From Aphis gossypii (Eukaryota > Arthropoda > Insecta > Hemiptera > Aphididae), in assembly GCF_020184175.1 (NCBI RefSeq), contig NC_065531.1, positions 41,437,213-41,501,212 on the forward strand: a stretch of 64,000 nt of DNA, written 5' to 3'. The stretch's first letter is position 1. Each line of letters starts with the position of its first letter. A program made the position numbers and the translations under genes. Below, piece after piece: positions 51,110 through 64,000 of the stretch. Under the pieces are notes generated by a model. It was not told the DNA's origin. It saw only the letters and a program-made list of their open reading frames with translations, and searched no databases.

Positions 51110-54100
51110 GTATCATTGTACCTTAGAAATAGAATAATACCTATACTGTATTCTCGCTGTAAAAAAGTTTGAAATGTTTGAATAATAATGAATTAAATGA
51201 ATTAATGAACAAATAACTAATAACAATAATAATATATTAGCATGAAACTGTGTCGTGAGAACCGATGAAACTATAGTGATACAGTAATCGAACACATTTA
51301 AAGTATGTATTTTTAATGTAAAAATGTAAAATTTTCAAATCGATATCTTTATGGCAATCTTTATGATACACTGTTTTGATTACTCAAGTTAAGCACTCAA
51401 GCCATCAATTCACTCATCAGGGTCGATTTTAAATATGAGCAATAATGAGTTATTTATAGTGCGGGTTTTAAGAGACGATAGTCGATCAATCTTTATAGTG
51501 ACTTGAAACATATGTTGTCAAATCACTCAAATCAGTAAAAACTAAATTTTATTTTTTAGTGTTATCCGAAAGTATTTAATTAAATAGTCAAAGCCCAAAA
51601 ATAAAATGTTTACTCCATTTTTAGAATTAAAAAGTAATGATATCACAGACCTAACAATAACAATTAATTAATAATTAATAGATACTTAATAAATATAGGT
51701 TTCTAGAATGAAAATATAAAGTGGTTTGATTTTTCTTCTTGTTTTTCTGTGAAAATAATATTTACCTATACCTGACTCAAAACCCAATGATTTCCACAAT
51801 TTTGTTTGCACTAGTTCTTATCGTGTTAAAGATTTCTAAAAAAAAAATTAGCAAAGTCAGTCTGGGGTGGGGAGTGCTCAACTAGATTTATACTAAATAA
51901 AAATATATTGTCTTTATTGTAAATAAATCATTATTTTGTTTAATACGTGCACACAGACATGTAGGCATAGCACACTGCACGTAATATAATATAGGTATCT
52001 AATATATAATGTCTAAGTAGTAAATACCTAATATAAACAATATTGACGCCAATAAGTAGGTAACGACTAACGAGTAATGATGAATAACGACCGAGTAGTC
52101 AAAGCGTATTCTTTTAAATAAAATAAATAAATAATGTGTTTGTTTATTTTTGATCTTGGGAGACTCAAATCTGTCACTCAACTACTCAAGGGCTATACAT
52201 TTCTAAACATGAACGTATGTCTTAATAAGTACTGTAATTTGACTGGTGTAACACACTAACGCGGTCATTTAATAAAAACATAGAACAACAATTGATAAAA
52301 AAGCCAGACCTTAATAAGTATAAACTATAAGTACCTACAAAATAATATTATATTTATTATATTTTTTATTTCGCGAATGGCGTGACAAAAAAAACTATTT
52401 GGTCTTATGTACCTATATCGTGTCATGATATATACAACTGACTATGCACGAAACATTAAAGATTTATAGCAGGCGAATATAAAACTAGAAAATAACGGCA
52501 GTAGATACCTATATATATATTGTATTAAGATAATGAAAATTCGGTCAACGGAGATTGGAGAATGACATTTAATTATGTTTATTATTATTTTGTTATTCAA
52601 CGGATCTACGTATATTTATGGGCAAGTAAAAGAAGAGAAAACAATTTTGCTAATGCGTATTGTAGATAATTCGTATATAGCTTATAGCAATAATACGGAA
52701 TTATTATTGTAATGTCGCGATGTCATGAAGTCATTGTAGTAAATAGTGCGGCGAACCGAGAAATGAACAACCGCCTAAGTCCAAAGGAAAATAAGGATGC
52801 GATTTCTCGGGTTGTTAACGCCAGACTATATAGGTTCTATCTACAATTTTATATTCGAATAACCATCGTATACCTGATGCAACTATATACGACTGCTGCA
52901 CGCATGCACTCTTTAAATTAATATTATTTATCTATACGGCAGTACGACTGTACGAATAAACTATATACACTGCAGCAGTGTCATAAAAGGTGACATTTTA
53001 TATTAATTTAGAGTGACTAAATAATTGGGTTAAAGCAATATTGCAGCTATATCGTATAGGAGAAGTCGTATTAAGGTTAGTTTTAGTATAAGCCTTATTT
53101 AGTCTTATTCTTTCGTCTTTAATTTTTATTGTTTATACAACTTATTTACGGATTATTATTTAACGTTTTTATGTTTTAAGTATTAATAATTATAATATAA
53201 TATTATTGTACTGCTACAATTTCAAATCATTAAAATTTAGGTTGCTGAAATTCCAGCAGTTTTAATATTTTTCATTATCGTAAAATGTTTAAAACAATGA
53301 ACCAATGATATTGTGTCTGCAACATCATATATTTTCTAGCAGGTAGTTTTATGGAAAATTGTAATAATTAATAAGACAATTAGTATAGATTGAGCAGAGG
53401 TTCGTTAAATTCCTCCCTCCTCCCCTAAAATAGTAGAGCTATGAATTGCTAATTATACTACTATTTCACTTATCTCAATTCAGAATGTGTAACTGTGTAA
53501 GTAACTAAAAACTGTATAGAATAAAGTACATCGTAGTATCTCAATAAAGGCCAATATCACTTCGAGTCCAAGTTTATGAAACAGAAAACAAAACTAGAGA
53601 AGTTGAGGATGTGCCCTAGAGGTCTGATACTCTAATGTACAGCGCTACCTACTATTAATTATAGTACCTACTATATTATACTTTCCTAAACCCTTCAATA
53701 TTTTTCGTGGAAATCTTTATGGGTTATGAATTCAAAATTCATAAAGATAACTGATAAGCAGTTATTATTATAAAAAATTACTTGACCATTTATCACATGT
53801 CTTCATTATTTTCTTCTTAAAACTATTTACTGTTCCATATAATATTAAATACAATAATACAATATCACCAACGGCTAGTAAAATATTACAAACCATACAC
53901 TAACGACCAACTGTATAACAAAATAAGAGTTGTAATAATAATTGTATGTTTTCAGGTTACAAGTTTGTGAATACTATACTGTTAATATTTATTTAAAAGT
54001 CCGAGTATATATTGTAGAATTGGCTACATATATCACGTTTTTGAAGAAAGGAAATTTAATATAATTTTTTTTTATTTCTGTTTTTGTTTGAAATATGTGT

Positions 54101-57100
54101 ATAACTATGTCAATGAAATAATTTTAAAAAATTGGTCTGAGATTGAACTAATTTAATGAGATTAACCAATACATTATTTACAAATATTAGGTATTTGAAT
54201 TGCATATTTGTTAATATTTTAACTTATAAGTGCCTGTTATATATTTTCTTAAAAACTTGATCATAAGGACTAGATATAGGTAGGTACTCACTGCTCTGCA
54301 AGTACCAAAAGTCAATGGTAATATTTGATATTGATAATTAACTACCTACCTATCACTTATTACAATTATTATATATATATCATTATTATTATACATTGAA
54401 ATGTATAGTTAATTTATTGGTTAAAAAAAACCAATGTCCAAATATTTCAAATTATATTTTAATTTGAAAAGTATTACAAATTTGTGAATTGTATTGATAG
54501 TTGATATACAGATATAGTTATTGTAGATTCTACAATTTTAAAATTATAGATAGTTGAACGTCAAATTATTCGAATTTTTCGTTACAGTTAATGATTATTT
54601 TCTAAGAAAAATGATCTAAACCTCTTTATCTTGATACTTGAATTTTTTTTTATTTATTCTTCTTTACTTTTGAGATTATATCAATATTCTAGTTTACAAA
54701 TATCATACCTACTTAAGGACTTGATAACACAAGCTATAACCTATATTTATTCACAGAATAAATATTAAATATTATAATATTAATATAGATACAAATATAT
54801 AATATAGGCAATCTTTTACATTAATATATGATATTACCTATATTATGTTATTTATAAATCATAACGTATTTATTAATTTATAGATAATACCTATATTGTT
54901 GACCTAAATAATTATTGTAAAAAAGTTACAAACATTAAAAATATTTGTTGGATAATAATAAAAATCGAAACTGACTTATTAACCTCACTTCTTAGTCTTC
55001 ATGATATGATATTTACATAATATATATATGAAATAAGTATACAGTATCGCCGTGTAACTATAGAATTACCTATTTGTCATATATTTGTTACATTGAAACC
55101 TCGAAAAAAAAACTGAAGTTTGAAAAATCGATAGTATTAATCAAAGACATGTATAATTTGTGTGTGGTTTTATTTTTTTTTATCCAAAATTGGTATATAA
55201 TTTATTCATTTAACCACATAGGAAATTCTGTACTCCGTTAATTTAATTGTTCTTATAAACCCTTATAATATCTTAAAATGTATTTTAATGCTCCCAAAGT
55301 CTCTATGATCATATTATTTATAAAAAATTATATTTCAAGAAAGAATAATAAATTTTATCCGTAGATGTTAACTCTATAATATTATTGATATTATCTAAAT
55401 AGTTTTTGTTTTTTGAAAAACTTTTTTTTGTTCTTGAGAGTTGAGAATGTATAAGTATAATTGTACAAATCTTATTTTTTTGCCAAAAAATTAAAATTAT
55501 GTTTAATTTTAATTTTAAAATTATAGAATTAACTGTAAACTCGATTAGCAAAATAAAATATGATAAAATGGTTGCGATTTATTGTGTCTGGATATGCTCC
55601 TTGAATATATGAAAATTCAATTTAATGGCTATGAAAAAAAATTGGGGAATTGTATAATATGCCACTATAGGTGATGGATGGCACCAACTGAAAAAATCTT
55701 AGTTGCATTACCGACAATTTAGGTAACTAATTATACAGGACTATAATTTTATTTATAATTATTAAATAATTGTAATAAAATTATATAATTTTTTATATTT
55801 ATAATTATAATTATATAAAAATTGTACATTTTGTTTTACAAACACATTGTTTGTACTTTTGAGTCGTGGGCCTTGACCACCAAAAAATGTCAAGTTATTG
55901 GCTATTTCCCCGAGTGTTTTTTTCTTTATAAAAATTCTTCATATTTATATGCGGTTCAGAGTAGACACTTAATTGAAACCGGGTGTAGGTAATGTTAATA
56001 CTATTTGAGAGTATATATACTCTTATGTTACATAGTATACGTACTAAAGGTATACCTTTTAAAAATATTAAACAGATAATTATGAAAACATGATATTCAT
56101 GAACATGATTCATAGTAATTATTAAATTATTTAAATTTATCTGGTATCATTTATAAACATTTTGTACTTAGGTAAAACTGTATTAGGTACATTTATACTT
56201 TTTCATCCTTATAATATGAAGTTTCTATAGTTTTTAACAAATTTTTACTTTAATCATTCTGTAGTGATTTAATAATGTATTATTGTAGAATGTAGATGCA
56301 CAATAGGTTAATAGTCAATAACCATTTAAAGTACTAAATAATATAGTTATAAAAACTATGTTTTCACTTTATCCAATTAGTATAACTTATAAATATTGGC
56401 TATTTTCGAACTTCAGCCGTAACATTTATGAAATTATGTTACTATATAGAATAAACTCTATAGTACAATACTAAAAATTAAAACAAAATATTTTGTCCTT
56501 AAAAATGAATATGTTTTCATTATTCTTCAATGCAATATCAATAAACCTACATTTCACGTCGTTATTTTTATTTATATGTGACCTTAGAGCTATGTACGAA
56601 ATGTCGATATACCTACATTACACCTGAGACCCGAGTACCTGACCTATCATTCAAATCAATTATCAATAGACTAAAATAAATTAAAATACAATTATTTCCA
56701 ATATAATAAATAATCGAATAAACATAATGATTACAATATGCTAATATAGATAATGTACTATATTTACTATAAAAGAAAACAATGAGCTATTTAAATTTTT
56801 TAATTAGAATAGTACCTATAGGCTATAGGTACCTAATGACATTGATTATATACTATTATTACTTTATGTCTTTATGTATACTTTAAAATCTATTTTGTAA
56901 ATATCTTTTAATATTAAATATTTTTTGTTTTGAGTAACTTTTTATCAGTTAATATACTATTTTTATTAGTTATTACTTATTATTAATAAATTACGTATAT
57001 ATATATATAAATATATAATAACATAAACAATGTAATTAATTACTAATAACGTATTGATTATGAAAGTATAATAAGAATGAATTTAAATTGCAACTCACTA

Positions 57101-58830
57101 ATACGAGTTGTAATTAAAATGACAACATTTAACTAAAATTATTTATAACATTTATTAAAATATACAAAAGTCAATGGGGAGGATATAACTGATATAACTC
57201 TTAACCTCCCACTTAGGCACGCTGCTGGAACCTGTAGTGATAAATATTTAATATTGTTGACGAGATTAATCGAAAAATGAATCTGAGTGCCGAGTGGATC
57301 TGTCGAGTGGATAGTGAAACGATAAATATATTGCTTTCACAAGATGTATTTTTTTATTTTTCAATGAAATTTTATTTTATAATAGTACAACATTACGAAA
57401 AATCAATTTAATAAGATACTCATTTGAATTTGTTTACCAAGTATACTGTTTATAGTTTATTTATAATAGTATTTAATAGACATAACTACATAACTACATA
57501 AGGTACCGCACTACCTAATATATAGTTTTCAAAATATTTTGGTTCCTTTTTGTGTATATTATGTCTATATATATATTATATATAATATGAAATTTTTTAG
57601 TCTTTTAGTTTTTTTTTTTCGATTTACTTATGATAAACATTTCTTTTTTTTATTAGTCGAAAACCGTGTGCAAAATGTTGTGCTATAATTGGTTTATTGG
57701 TTTCCAGTTTGTAGGTCCCATACGGCTATACAAACGTACAATCATTCTTATATATTATGTATCTATTGTATCTAGATAAGAATGTAATACTCAAGTAATA
57801 TAATCATTATTATTTTTATTTTTATTTATTCACATAATATATAAATTATAAACTTTAGTTAATAAAATAATAATACCTATACAGCATACACTATACACGT
57901 ACAGTAGGTCATTAGTCATAATCGTAAATAATTAAATGAATGCATTAAAATTTAAAAGTGACCTATAATATTATTAAATTTCAGGCTTCAAAGAATTGCA
58001 ATTTTGTTACATGTATGAATTGGCTAAATTTATTGTCTAATGAAATAATGTGTCAATTATCTGTATATTACTATCATAGTCCATAAAAATATTAAATATT
58101 AAAAAGCAATTCTTGTCATTAATCTATTCGTTTATGTAGTCAGATGTAGTACATGGTATAATTATATATAAATTATTGGCTGTATATAATAATATATGTA
58201 ATAGGTATATTTAAAATCTACATGAAATTAAATTGATTTTATTCGATTTTAATATTAACGAATTGATCGTATAATGAGCACATTCCATTGGGATAACAAA
58301 AAAATTAATTTTCGTTATGCTAAAGTAATAATTAATTTCAATTGCCATCAGTTTTAACAATGCTACGTTTATCTCATGACTTCTCGTAATGTGATGCTCT
58401 GATATTTTAGCTTGCGGGTCTCTCCTATAACACATTTCGGCCCCTCGATAATATTGTTATGATGTATAATAAGTGATTACTGCATGAGTCATTGCTGTTT
58501 ACTGGCCCCTCTAAATATAGAGTACTGAGTAGGTATATAATAAAGTTAAACATAAGTACAGTAAAAAAACAAAAGCAGACACATACATCTATTAGTATAT
58601 TACACACATAATATTTACATGTTAAAATTTATATCTACATTGATGGCCACCTATATACTTGCAAAGATAAAAAAGTTGGAAAGTACTATATAATATAATA
58701 CAATAATAATTATACAATTATAAATTGTAGGTATTCTGTGTACACATTATAATCATATATTAATTTTCCCGTGGGCATAGTAGTTTAATTTTCAATAATT
58801 TAATGTGTTTTGATTTACAAATTTATTTAT
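51110..58830. other. Long AT-rich intergenic stretch
   Basis: No gene pattern found on either strand. Short frames (60-77 codons) are scattered and hydrophobic or Asn/Lys-rich from composition. TAGGTACC-type words recur (for example near 54278 and 56820). Nothing here could be assigned a function. Confidence 0.5.
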
Positions 58831-58831
58831 A

Positions 58832-59047
58832 ATCTATACCAGGGAAGACCAAACTGTTTTTGGTCACAAGTATATTTTACCTTTGGGGATCGACTTCCGT
58901 AGAACATTTTTTTTATTGTTGAATAACTATAATTATTATTAAGAAACGTACTTGCATAAAGTGTATAATATACATTTAAAATAAATTTTAATATGGTCGA
59001 CTATGAAATTGTCAGCTATCGACCGTTTGGCCTCCCCTATTCTATAC
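58832..59047. mobile_element. hAT-like MITE with 8-bp target duplication (7/8)
   Basis: Element 58840-59039 (200 bp). The left end is CAGGGAAGACCAAACTG; the right end reverse-complemented is TAGGGGAGGCCAAACGGTCG. Flanks are ATCTATAC (58832-58839) and TTCTATAC (59040-59047), matching at 7 of 8 bases. The CAGGG start, GGCCAAAC core and 8-bp duplication fit the hAT superfamily. Non-coding. Confidence 0.75.
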
Positions 59048-59790
59048 CTCTTTAATGTTTAGTATATAAACATAAATTCTACTATGGAGATATGTTAAAT
59101 ATTATACTAGCTGTCACCTGCGACCCGCGTGCTCTGCCCCCGAGGATAGTGGTTTGCAAATTGCGGAGCTGTTTTAAATCGTGTCTAGTCGTCTTATAGT
59201 TATTTTTATCATAACATTTTATAAAGTGTACATATACCTTATGGCTTATACCTATGGCTACGCAAAATAATAATAATTTAAGGTGTTTATAAATTCTCAA
59301 AAATCTACTTATAGATAATAAAAACATTTTTTTTTCTAAACATTTATATCATTATTCTTACACTCGGGAAATAAATTATATAATAATATAACAAAGTCGC
59401 TAAATGAATAACAATAACAATAATAATGATTAAATAAACAAAAATGGGCATGGTATTCTGTGGGTTTTCGCATCATACAGCCAATCCGCACGCTACTGAC
59501 TTTACTACACTACTTTTCTATTGCAGGTTATTATTCTTATTGGATGCATTTTAAGTTTTAACCTATGATAACTTTCGAGTCTCAAAATTAAGTATGTTAG
59601 TCGTAGTTAGAACGTAGTGATCTATACTTCAAACCCCACAAGACCGTTCAAAGCACCAAGATGTTGTCACATTTCATATATAGCTATACCTATCGACAAT
59701 AATAATTGATTCATCGTCGATTCTATATACACATTATGAGGTGGGTCGTGCTTAACTACACTTATACGAATTACGCTTTAAACAATTATT
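59048..59790. other. Intergenic with a retroposon-end-like scrap
   Basis: ACTAGCTGTCACCTGCGACC near 59106 resembles a motif (CTAGCTG...CCGCGAC) recalled from the ends of insect non-LTR retroposons. The match is short and nothing coding accompanies it. Confidence 0.3.
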
Positions 59791-59793
59791 TCA

Positions 59794-59863
59794 ATATATT
59801 ATAATATATACGTAATAATTACGTATATATATTATAATATACACCTACGTAATAATTACGTAT
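59794..59863. repeat. Near-perfect palindrome plus a second copy of its centre
   Basis: The sequence around ACGTAATAATTACGT (59810-59824) is symmetrical outwards through ATATATTATAATATA on both sides, apart from a two-base TA difference. The central word TACGTAATAATTACGTA occurs again at 59847-59863. Such AT palindromes can extrude cruciforms and are often unstable. Confidence 0.7.
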
Positions 59864-60109
59864 ACCTAATACATATACGTCGAAATTCAAATTTTACAGA
59901 AAGGACAAAAAACTTTTTGGTTAATGATATGCTTTCATATTATGGTTGTAAATTGCTAATTTATTCAATAAAATAAATAACGGTCAATTTGTCGCATGCA
60001 GATAACCAATAAAACCCAATAAACATCTTAAATCACTGATGAAAGGAACTATTTACATTATTTGGTCACGTGGAAACTTATACGTATAGTTGTGATTATG
60101 TGGCTCAAT

Positions 60110-60810
60110 AGGTAAGTGTGACCTATTTCGTGTGACACCAGAGACAAGAAAGTCCTAATGAGGATCTTCGTCGCTAAGGAAAAGACCAATTTCTTTAGAA
60201 ACACAGAGACTTTTTATGGAGCCACCCGTGACTCTGGACGGCTAGACCAAGTCGGTCACCTCTCATCACTCATCAGTGCATGAGCTCATGAGCAGTGAGC
60301 ACCCATCAAACGAAGAAGTGCGTAAGCATCATCCACACTAACAAGAGCACGACCAGTGATCATCAACCCATTCTAACACACTTACACACAGGATTCTGCA
60401 AGCGACAACTGGGCCTTTTATTTTTAACGAAAATATTACAATTTTGTATTTATTTAGATTTGAGTGTCTAAATTCTAAAACCTTTAAAATCTTATTGAGT
60501 CATCTGCGCAATCAAACACAGCTTTGAATAAAGTAAGGTGCATGCGTATTATATTATCTACATATATTAATTTTTACAGTTTAATTATTAATATTTTATT
60601 ACTACGATGTCATTCTCGAATTACGACCTCGAGAACCCTCCGGCGATCAGGAGGAAAGTACCTAACAACGCAAATTTAAATAATTTAATAATTATATCTG
60701 ATAGGTGACACTATATTCTACACTTCTACAGCACTTATAAGTGTAGGGAAGAGTCCCATAGATTCCGGCATTCATTCAAGGCTTGTGTAGTTGTGTCCCT
60801 TGTGTTTGGC
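60110..60810. other. GC-richer segment, possibly a decayed retroelement LTR
   Basis: The segment runs from TGTGACCTATTTCGTGTGAC to about 60810 and is compositionally unlike its flanks. It contains an AATAAA near 60527 and a hairpin (CTACACTT / AAGTGTAG) near 60719-60745. No second copy, primer-binding site or coding region was found. It could equally be an untranslated exon. Confidence 0.25.
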
Positions 60811-62588
60811 CGCACAATAAATTTATTAAACGTACCATACACGTACTTTATATTTTTTTACCCATTTTTATTTATTTTATTATTGTTATTTTTGTTTTAT
60901 TTTTGCGTTATTACTTATTACATTATTTTGTGTAACTTATTATGTTCCCTTTTCGAAATAAATGAAATAAAGATACACATAGGTAGGTACCTACTGTTAC
61001 TATAGAATATAGAAACACGTAGATATTTTTTGTTTTCACACCACATAGTGTGTATTTAGATACAAATAACATATTTCTGTAAAAAATTTGAAAATGTCAA
61101 AATATTGGAAATGTTCTGTTATAAAAGTGGTACTAAAATTTACAAAGGTACTTACCTCTGTCTAGAATTTAGTAGGTATTTTCTTTATTTCAAGGAGAGC
61201 AGAATATTAGGAGAGTAATAACTAGGGCTAAGTTTTGATTTCAGTACAAAGTGAATCTTTTTAGTTGATCTTTGGCAAAGCTTTTCGTGTACAAAATTCG
61301 TTTAATGTAACAGTTGCTTCAAAACTAAAACATTATTTCGAAATTTTTTCATTTTTAAAGAATTTTTTAGTATAATTGAGACATTTTGTTGGTTTTATAT
61401 GTTTTAAAAAAATAAAATAAAATAAAAGCATGAGAAAATAAAAAGGCATTTAGGAAGGTGTAGAAAAAAGCAATATGCAGTATATCAAGTTAATTTTTTC
61501 CTAACGCCATTGACTTAAAATAATAAACTTCGAATAGGTAATTTAGAAATGTAGAATACATTTTAAAATATAAAATTAAATGCATATTGCATTTTGCTCA
61601 GCATCAATATTGCAATGTTTACAAAACATAAATTTATCATACAACTTACCTACAATGTAAACCTTATGGTATGAGATATAAATTAATAAAAGGAAAAGGA
61701 TTAAGGAGCTTTATTGTTTTTTTAACTGGCAAGTGGTAATCATGCATAACAAATTATGATAATATTTTTTCACGAATACCTACGTAAAAAAATAACATTT
61801 TATATGGTAACAATAGAACAGTACCTATATTATTAAATTAATATACATAATATTAGACGTTTATATAGATAGGTATTTATGGAGCCAATGCGCCCAATGG
61901 GGGGCCTCTGTTGATAACCCACGGTTTCCCAGTAAATACGCCACTGCTCTGCTTGAATTCTAAAATTAGACGAATGTTGACAAAATTGATTTCTTTAGTT
62001 TGTTATAATTCAAAAAGAAATAATCGTAGAACTTAAAGAAAACATAGAAACATTAGAACATTAAAATTGTTAATATTTTTATCACTTGTTTATGTTATTC
62101 ACAGAACGATAAGTCCGAGATAACAGTATATTAATATTATCACCAAACGATAAACGGTAAACATGCTTTCAAATATAATTTTGATTTATAATATCCTTTC
62201 AGTTTTATTGTGGTTTTATCGTTCAGAATGGTTATAGTATCAAATATCAAACATCAATTAACCGGTAACAACAATCTTTGGGTAAAAATTATTCTATTTT
62301 TATTCATTTTCCCATGATTGGTGTATTATTGCTTATTTTGTGTTCAATGGCTAATGGTTGAGTAAGTTGACTCCAGTTATGTCTTGTTTACTTTTAACAG
62401 TTTTAGTTTTGTACGGTTATTGTCTATTATAATATAATAGTGACATTTTAACTGATAACTTTTAAACTCTCAAAGTTAAATAATGTAATTAGTAATTTCT
62501 ATTTACGTGAATCGTGATTATTGTTAAAGGTACCTATGTTAAAACTTGAAGATTCAAATTTTGGTTTCAATTTCATGTGTTTTTTCAG
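60811..62588. other. Intergenic, AT-rich, one degenerate MITE end
   Basis: GTAAATACGCCACTG near 61934-61948 matches the right terminus of the MITE at 63638-63794. Its partner end is degraded (perhaps near 61872, GGTATTTATGGAG). No gene pattern otherwise. Confidence 0.5.
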
Positions 62589-62683
62589 TCACCGTCCAAA
62601 GCTGTAATATTTATCTAACACCATGAATCGTTCTAATAAGATTCCTTGTTGTTCTCGATGCTCTACAAATTATCATATTGGAG
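62589..62683 (+). CDS. Possible first coding exon of a gene leaving the window
   Basis: The acceptor-like TTTTTTCAG ends at 62588. An ATG at 62623 in fair context (CACCATGA) opens MNRSNKIPCCSRCSTNYHIG, followed by a donor GAG|GTAATT at 62684 in phase 1. The CCSRCS spacing hints at a metal-binding start, but 20 residues are too few to name a family. No downstream exon could be identified before the window ends. It may be spurious. Confidence 0.4.
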
Positions 62684-63112
62684 GTAATTATTATTTAACA
62701 ATTTATTTGTTATAATTTAAAGTTAGATACCTAAGTATGTTTATAAAATAAATTATAACATAGTTATTGTCTAGTTTACTTGTTACTTATTACTGTTACC
62801 TATTACAGTAGGTAGTTGTATTATAGTTGTATGTACATACTTAAAATACCTATCTATATACTTAAGAGATAGTTTTTAACATAGGTTGTATGATGTACAC
62901 ATATGTTTTATTAACTTTTTTTTTCAAACAATTAGAATTATTATCATATATTTTGTATATGTAAAATGTAGAGTTTTTTTAATTTAAACTATATAAATAA
63001 ATATTTGTGTAGGTTAGTAAAATTAGAAATAAGTGGATCTAATAAAATATTTGTTTTAGGTAAATCTTTTTATTTTAATATCTCATCTCGTTATCATTTT
63101 TCAACATTATTA

Positions 63113-63376
63113 CTAAAGCTTAGTGGCGTTACGAGCTTATTTTTTTGTGGCAATTGCCCCAAACAATTTTAGGTGGATGGGTAATTTTGTTAGATCGTAA
63201 CAATATTTTTGTATTTCACTATTATTATAATCTATAAATATTATAATGTATTATTTTTAATGTTAATATATAGGTATATCGGCAGGTTTTTTTATGTGTG
63301 CCGTGTGGGCAGGTTGGTGGGTAATTTCAATGTTTGCCCCTGTAAAGAAAATGTTTGTGACGCCACTACTTAAGCT
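63113..63376. mobile_element. hAT-like MITE, CAGTGGCG family, with 7/8 target duplication
   Basis: Element 63121-63368 (248 bp). The left end is TAGTGGCGTTACGAG; the right end reverse-complemented is TAGTGGCGTCACAAAC. Flanks CTAAAGCT (63113-63120) and CTTAAGCT (63369-63376) match at 7 of 8. The interior is non-coding (GCAATTGCCCCAAAC and TTTGCCCCTG). Confidence 0.75.
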
Positions 63377-63629
63377 AATTTCTTTAATTGAATAATCGTA
63401 CCATTATGGTTGTAAAAATAAAATAAATTCTTTTCTAGTTTTTCCAGTTGGGTGATGATTAGAGATAGGACTTATTAACATCTATAATAATAGTATTGAT
63501 AAAGCATATTCAGATAATTTTGTAGCAGTAGTATGGTCTTGAGCTCTTAGGTCTAGGTACTTATAATCATTTTTATAATTTGATGATTTTATTATAGCTT
63601 TAATGAATATTATAAAAATAAAGGTACTA

Positions 63630-63802
63630 TTATATCACAGTGGCGTATTTAGGATTTTGTCCAGGGGGGGGGATATAAGTTGGAAAACATAATTTGAGGG
63701 GGGTACATTTACCAACGTTATTAAACTTACTAGTAAAAAAAATACCAAGGGGGGATCTATCCCCCATATCCCCCCTCCCGTAAATACGCCACTGTTATAT
63801 CA
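63630..63802. mobile_element. hAT-like MITE, CAGTGGCG family, perfect 8-bp target duplication
   Basis: Element 63638-63794 (157 bp). The ends are CAGTGGCGTATTTAGG and its near-exact inverse CCGTAAATACGCCACTG. TTATATCA at 63630-63637 is repeated exactly at 63795-63802. The interior has G-rich and C-rich runs (GGGGGGGG; CCCCCATATCCCCCCTCCC). The intact duplication suggests a young insertion. Confidence 0.88.
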
Positions 63803-64000
63803 TAAAGAGGTTCTCAAAGCCAGAAAATTACTTGGCATTAAGTATTCTGATTCATATATTGTCCAAAAATTTTTAATAATAATAATTTAGAAGTTATTTC
63901 TGTTCAATTAATTTTGGGTTTTATTTTAATAGTTTCTTATTTAAACAATCACGTTATAGTTGAAGTTGTACAAAAACTATAAAATATAATAGCTATATTT
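63803..64000. other. Window end, nothing supported
   Basis: AT-rich. If the tentative gene starting at 62623 is real, this is intron. Confidence 0.4.

Noticed and set aside
59105..59180. Retroposon terminus resembling the CTAGCTG...CCGCGAC motif
   Set aside because: The match is too short and nothing coding or poly-A-like follows, so it was kept only as a note in the intergenic entry.
1..64000. tRNA genes, CRISPR arrays, bacterial operons, integrated virus genes
   Set aside because: No B-box-like GGTTCGA in tRNA context, no regularly spaced repeats, no Shine-Dalgarno-linked gene strings, and no recognisable polymerase, capsid or envelope reading frames were seen.

Overview
The window is low-GC animal DNA, about 64 kb, with small islands of higher GC, spliced genes, long introns and many short non-autonomous transposons. 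The frequent motif GGTAGGTACCTACC and its variants, the strong AT bias and the cuticle gene suggest an insect, most likely an aphid. The aphid call rests on sequence texture and recalled experience of aphid genomes, not on a database match. No prokaryotic gene, CRISPR array, rRNA or convincing tRNA was found.

Only two genes can be assembled with confidence, both on the minus strand. (1) A cuticle-protein-like gene at 16261-22938 has a 17-codon first exon encoding the core of a signal peptide, a ~6 kb phase-0 intron, and one exon carrying the rest. The joined product is 236 residues: signal peptide, low-complexity linker, Thr-rich tract and a C-terminal chitin-binding-like domain. (2) A transmembrane and coiled-coil (TMCC family; Dementin in Drosophila) gene at 45385-50280 has eight coding exons whose phases all agree. 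They sum to 1623 nt (540 residues plus stop). At least two 5' non-coding exons lie upstream. The 5' leader carries overlapping upstream ORFs. A third, tentative gene starts on the plus strand at 62623 and leaves the window.

Layout: 1-15990 has no supported gene, with GC-richer patches near 4.6-5.5, 7.7-8.0, 9.5-9.85 and 13.7-14.1 kb and a direct-repeat pair at 11.15-11.76 kb. 15993-24000 holds the cuticle gene and a CpG-rich, microsatellite-rich presumed promoter. 24000-44800 is intergenic, with foldback elements, hAT-like MITEs, an island with splice-donor-like sites (33.7-34.6 kb) and a possible LTR-element remnant (about 41.2 kb). 44825-51110 is the TMCC gene and its promoter. 51110-62580 is intergenic with MITEs and palindromes. 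62.5-64 kb holds the tentative first exon and a cluster of MITEs sharing the CAGTGGCG terminus.

The two supported genes have unrelated jobs (extracellular cuticle; endoplasmic reticulum membrane organisation) and nothing suggests they work together. No new multi-gene system was seen. The most interesting material is the TMCC leader, the long-intron signal-peptide exon, and the dated or datable transposon insertions with intact target duplications.
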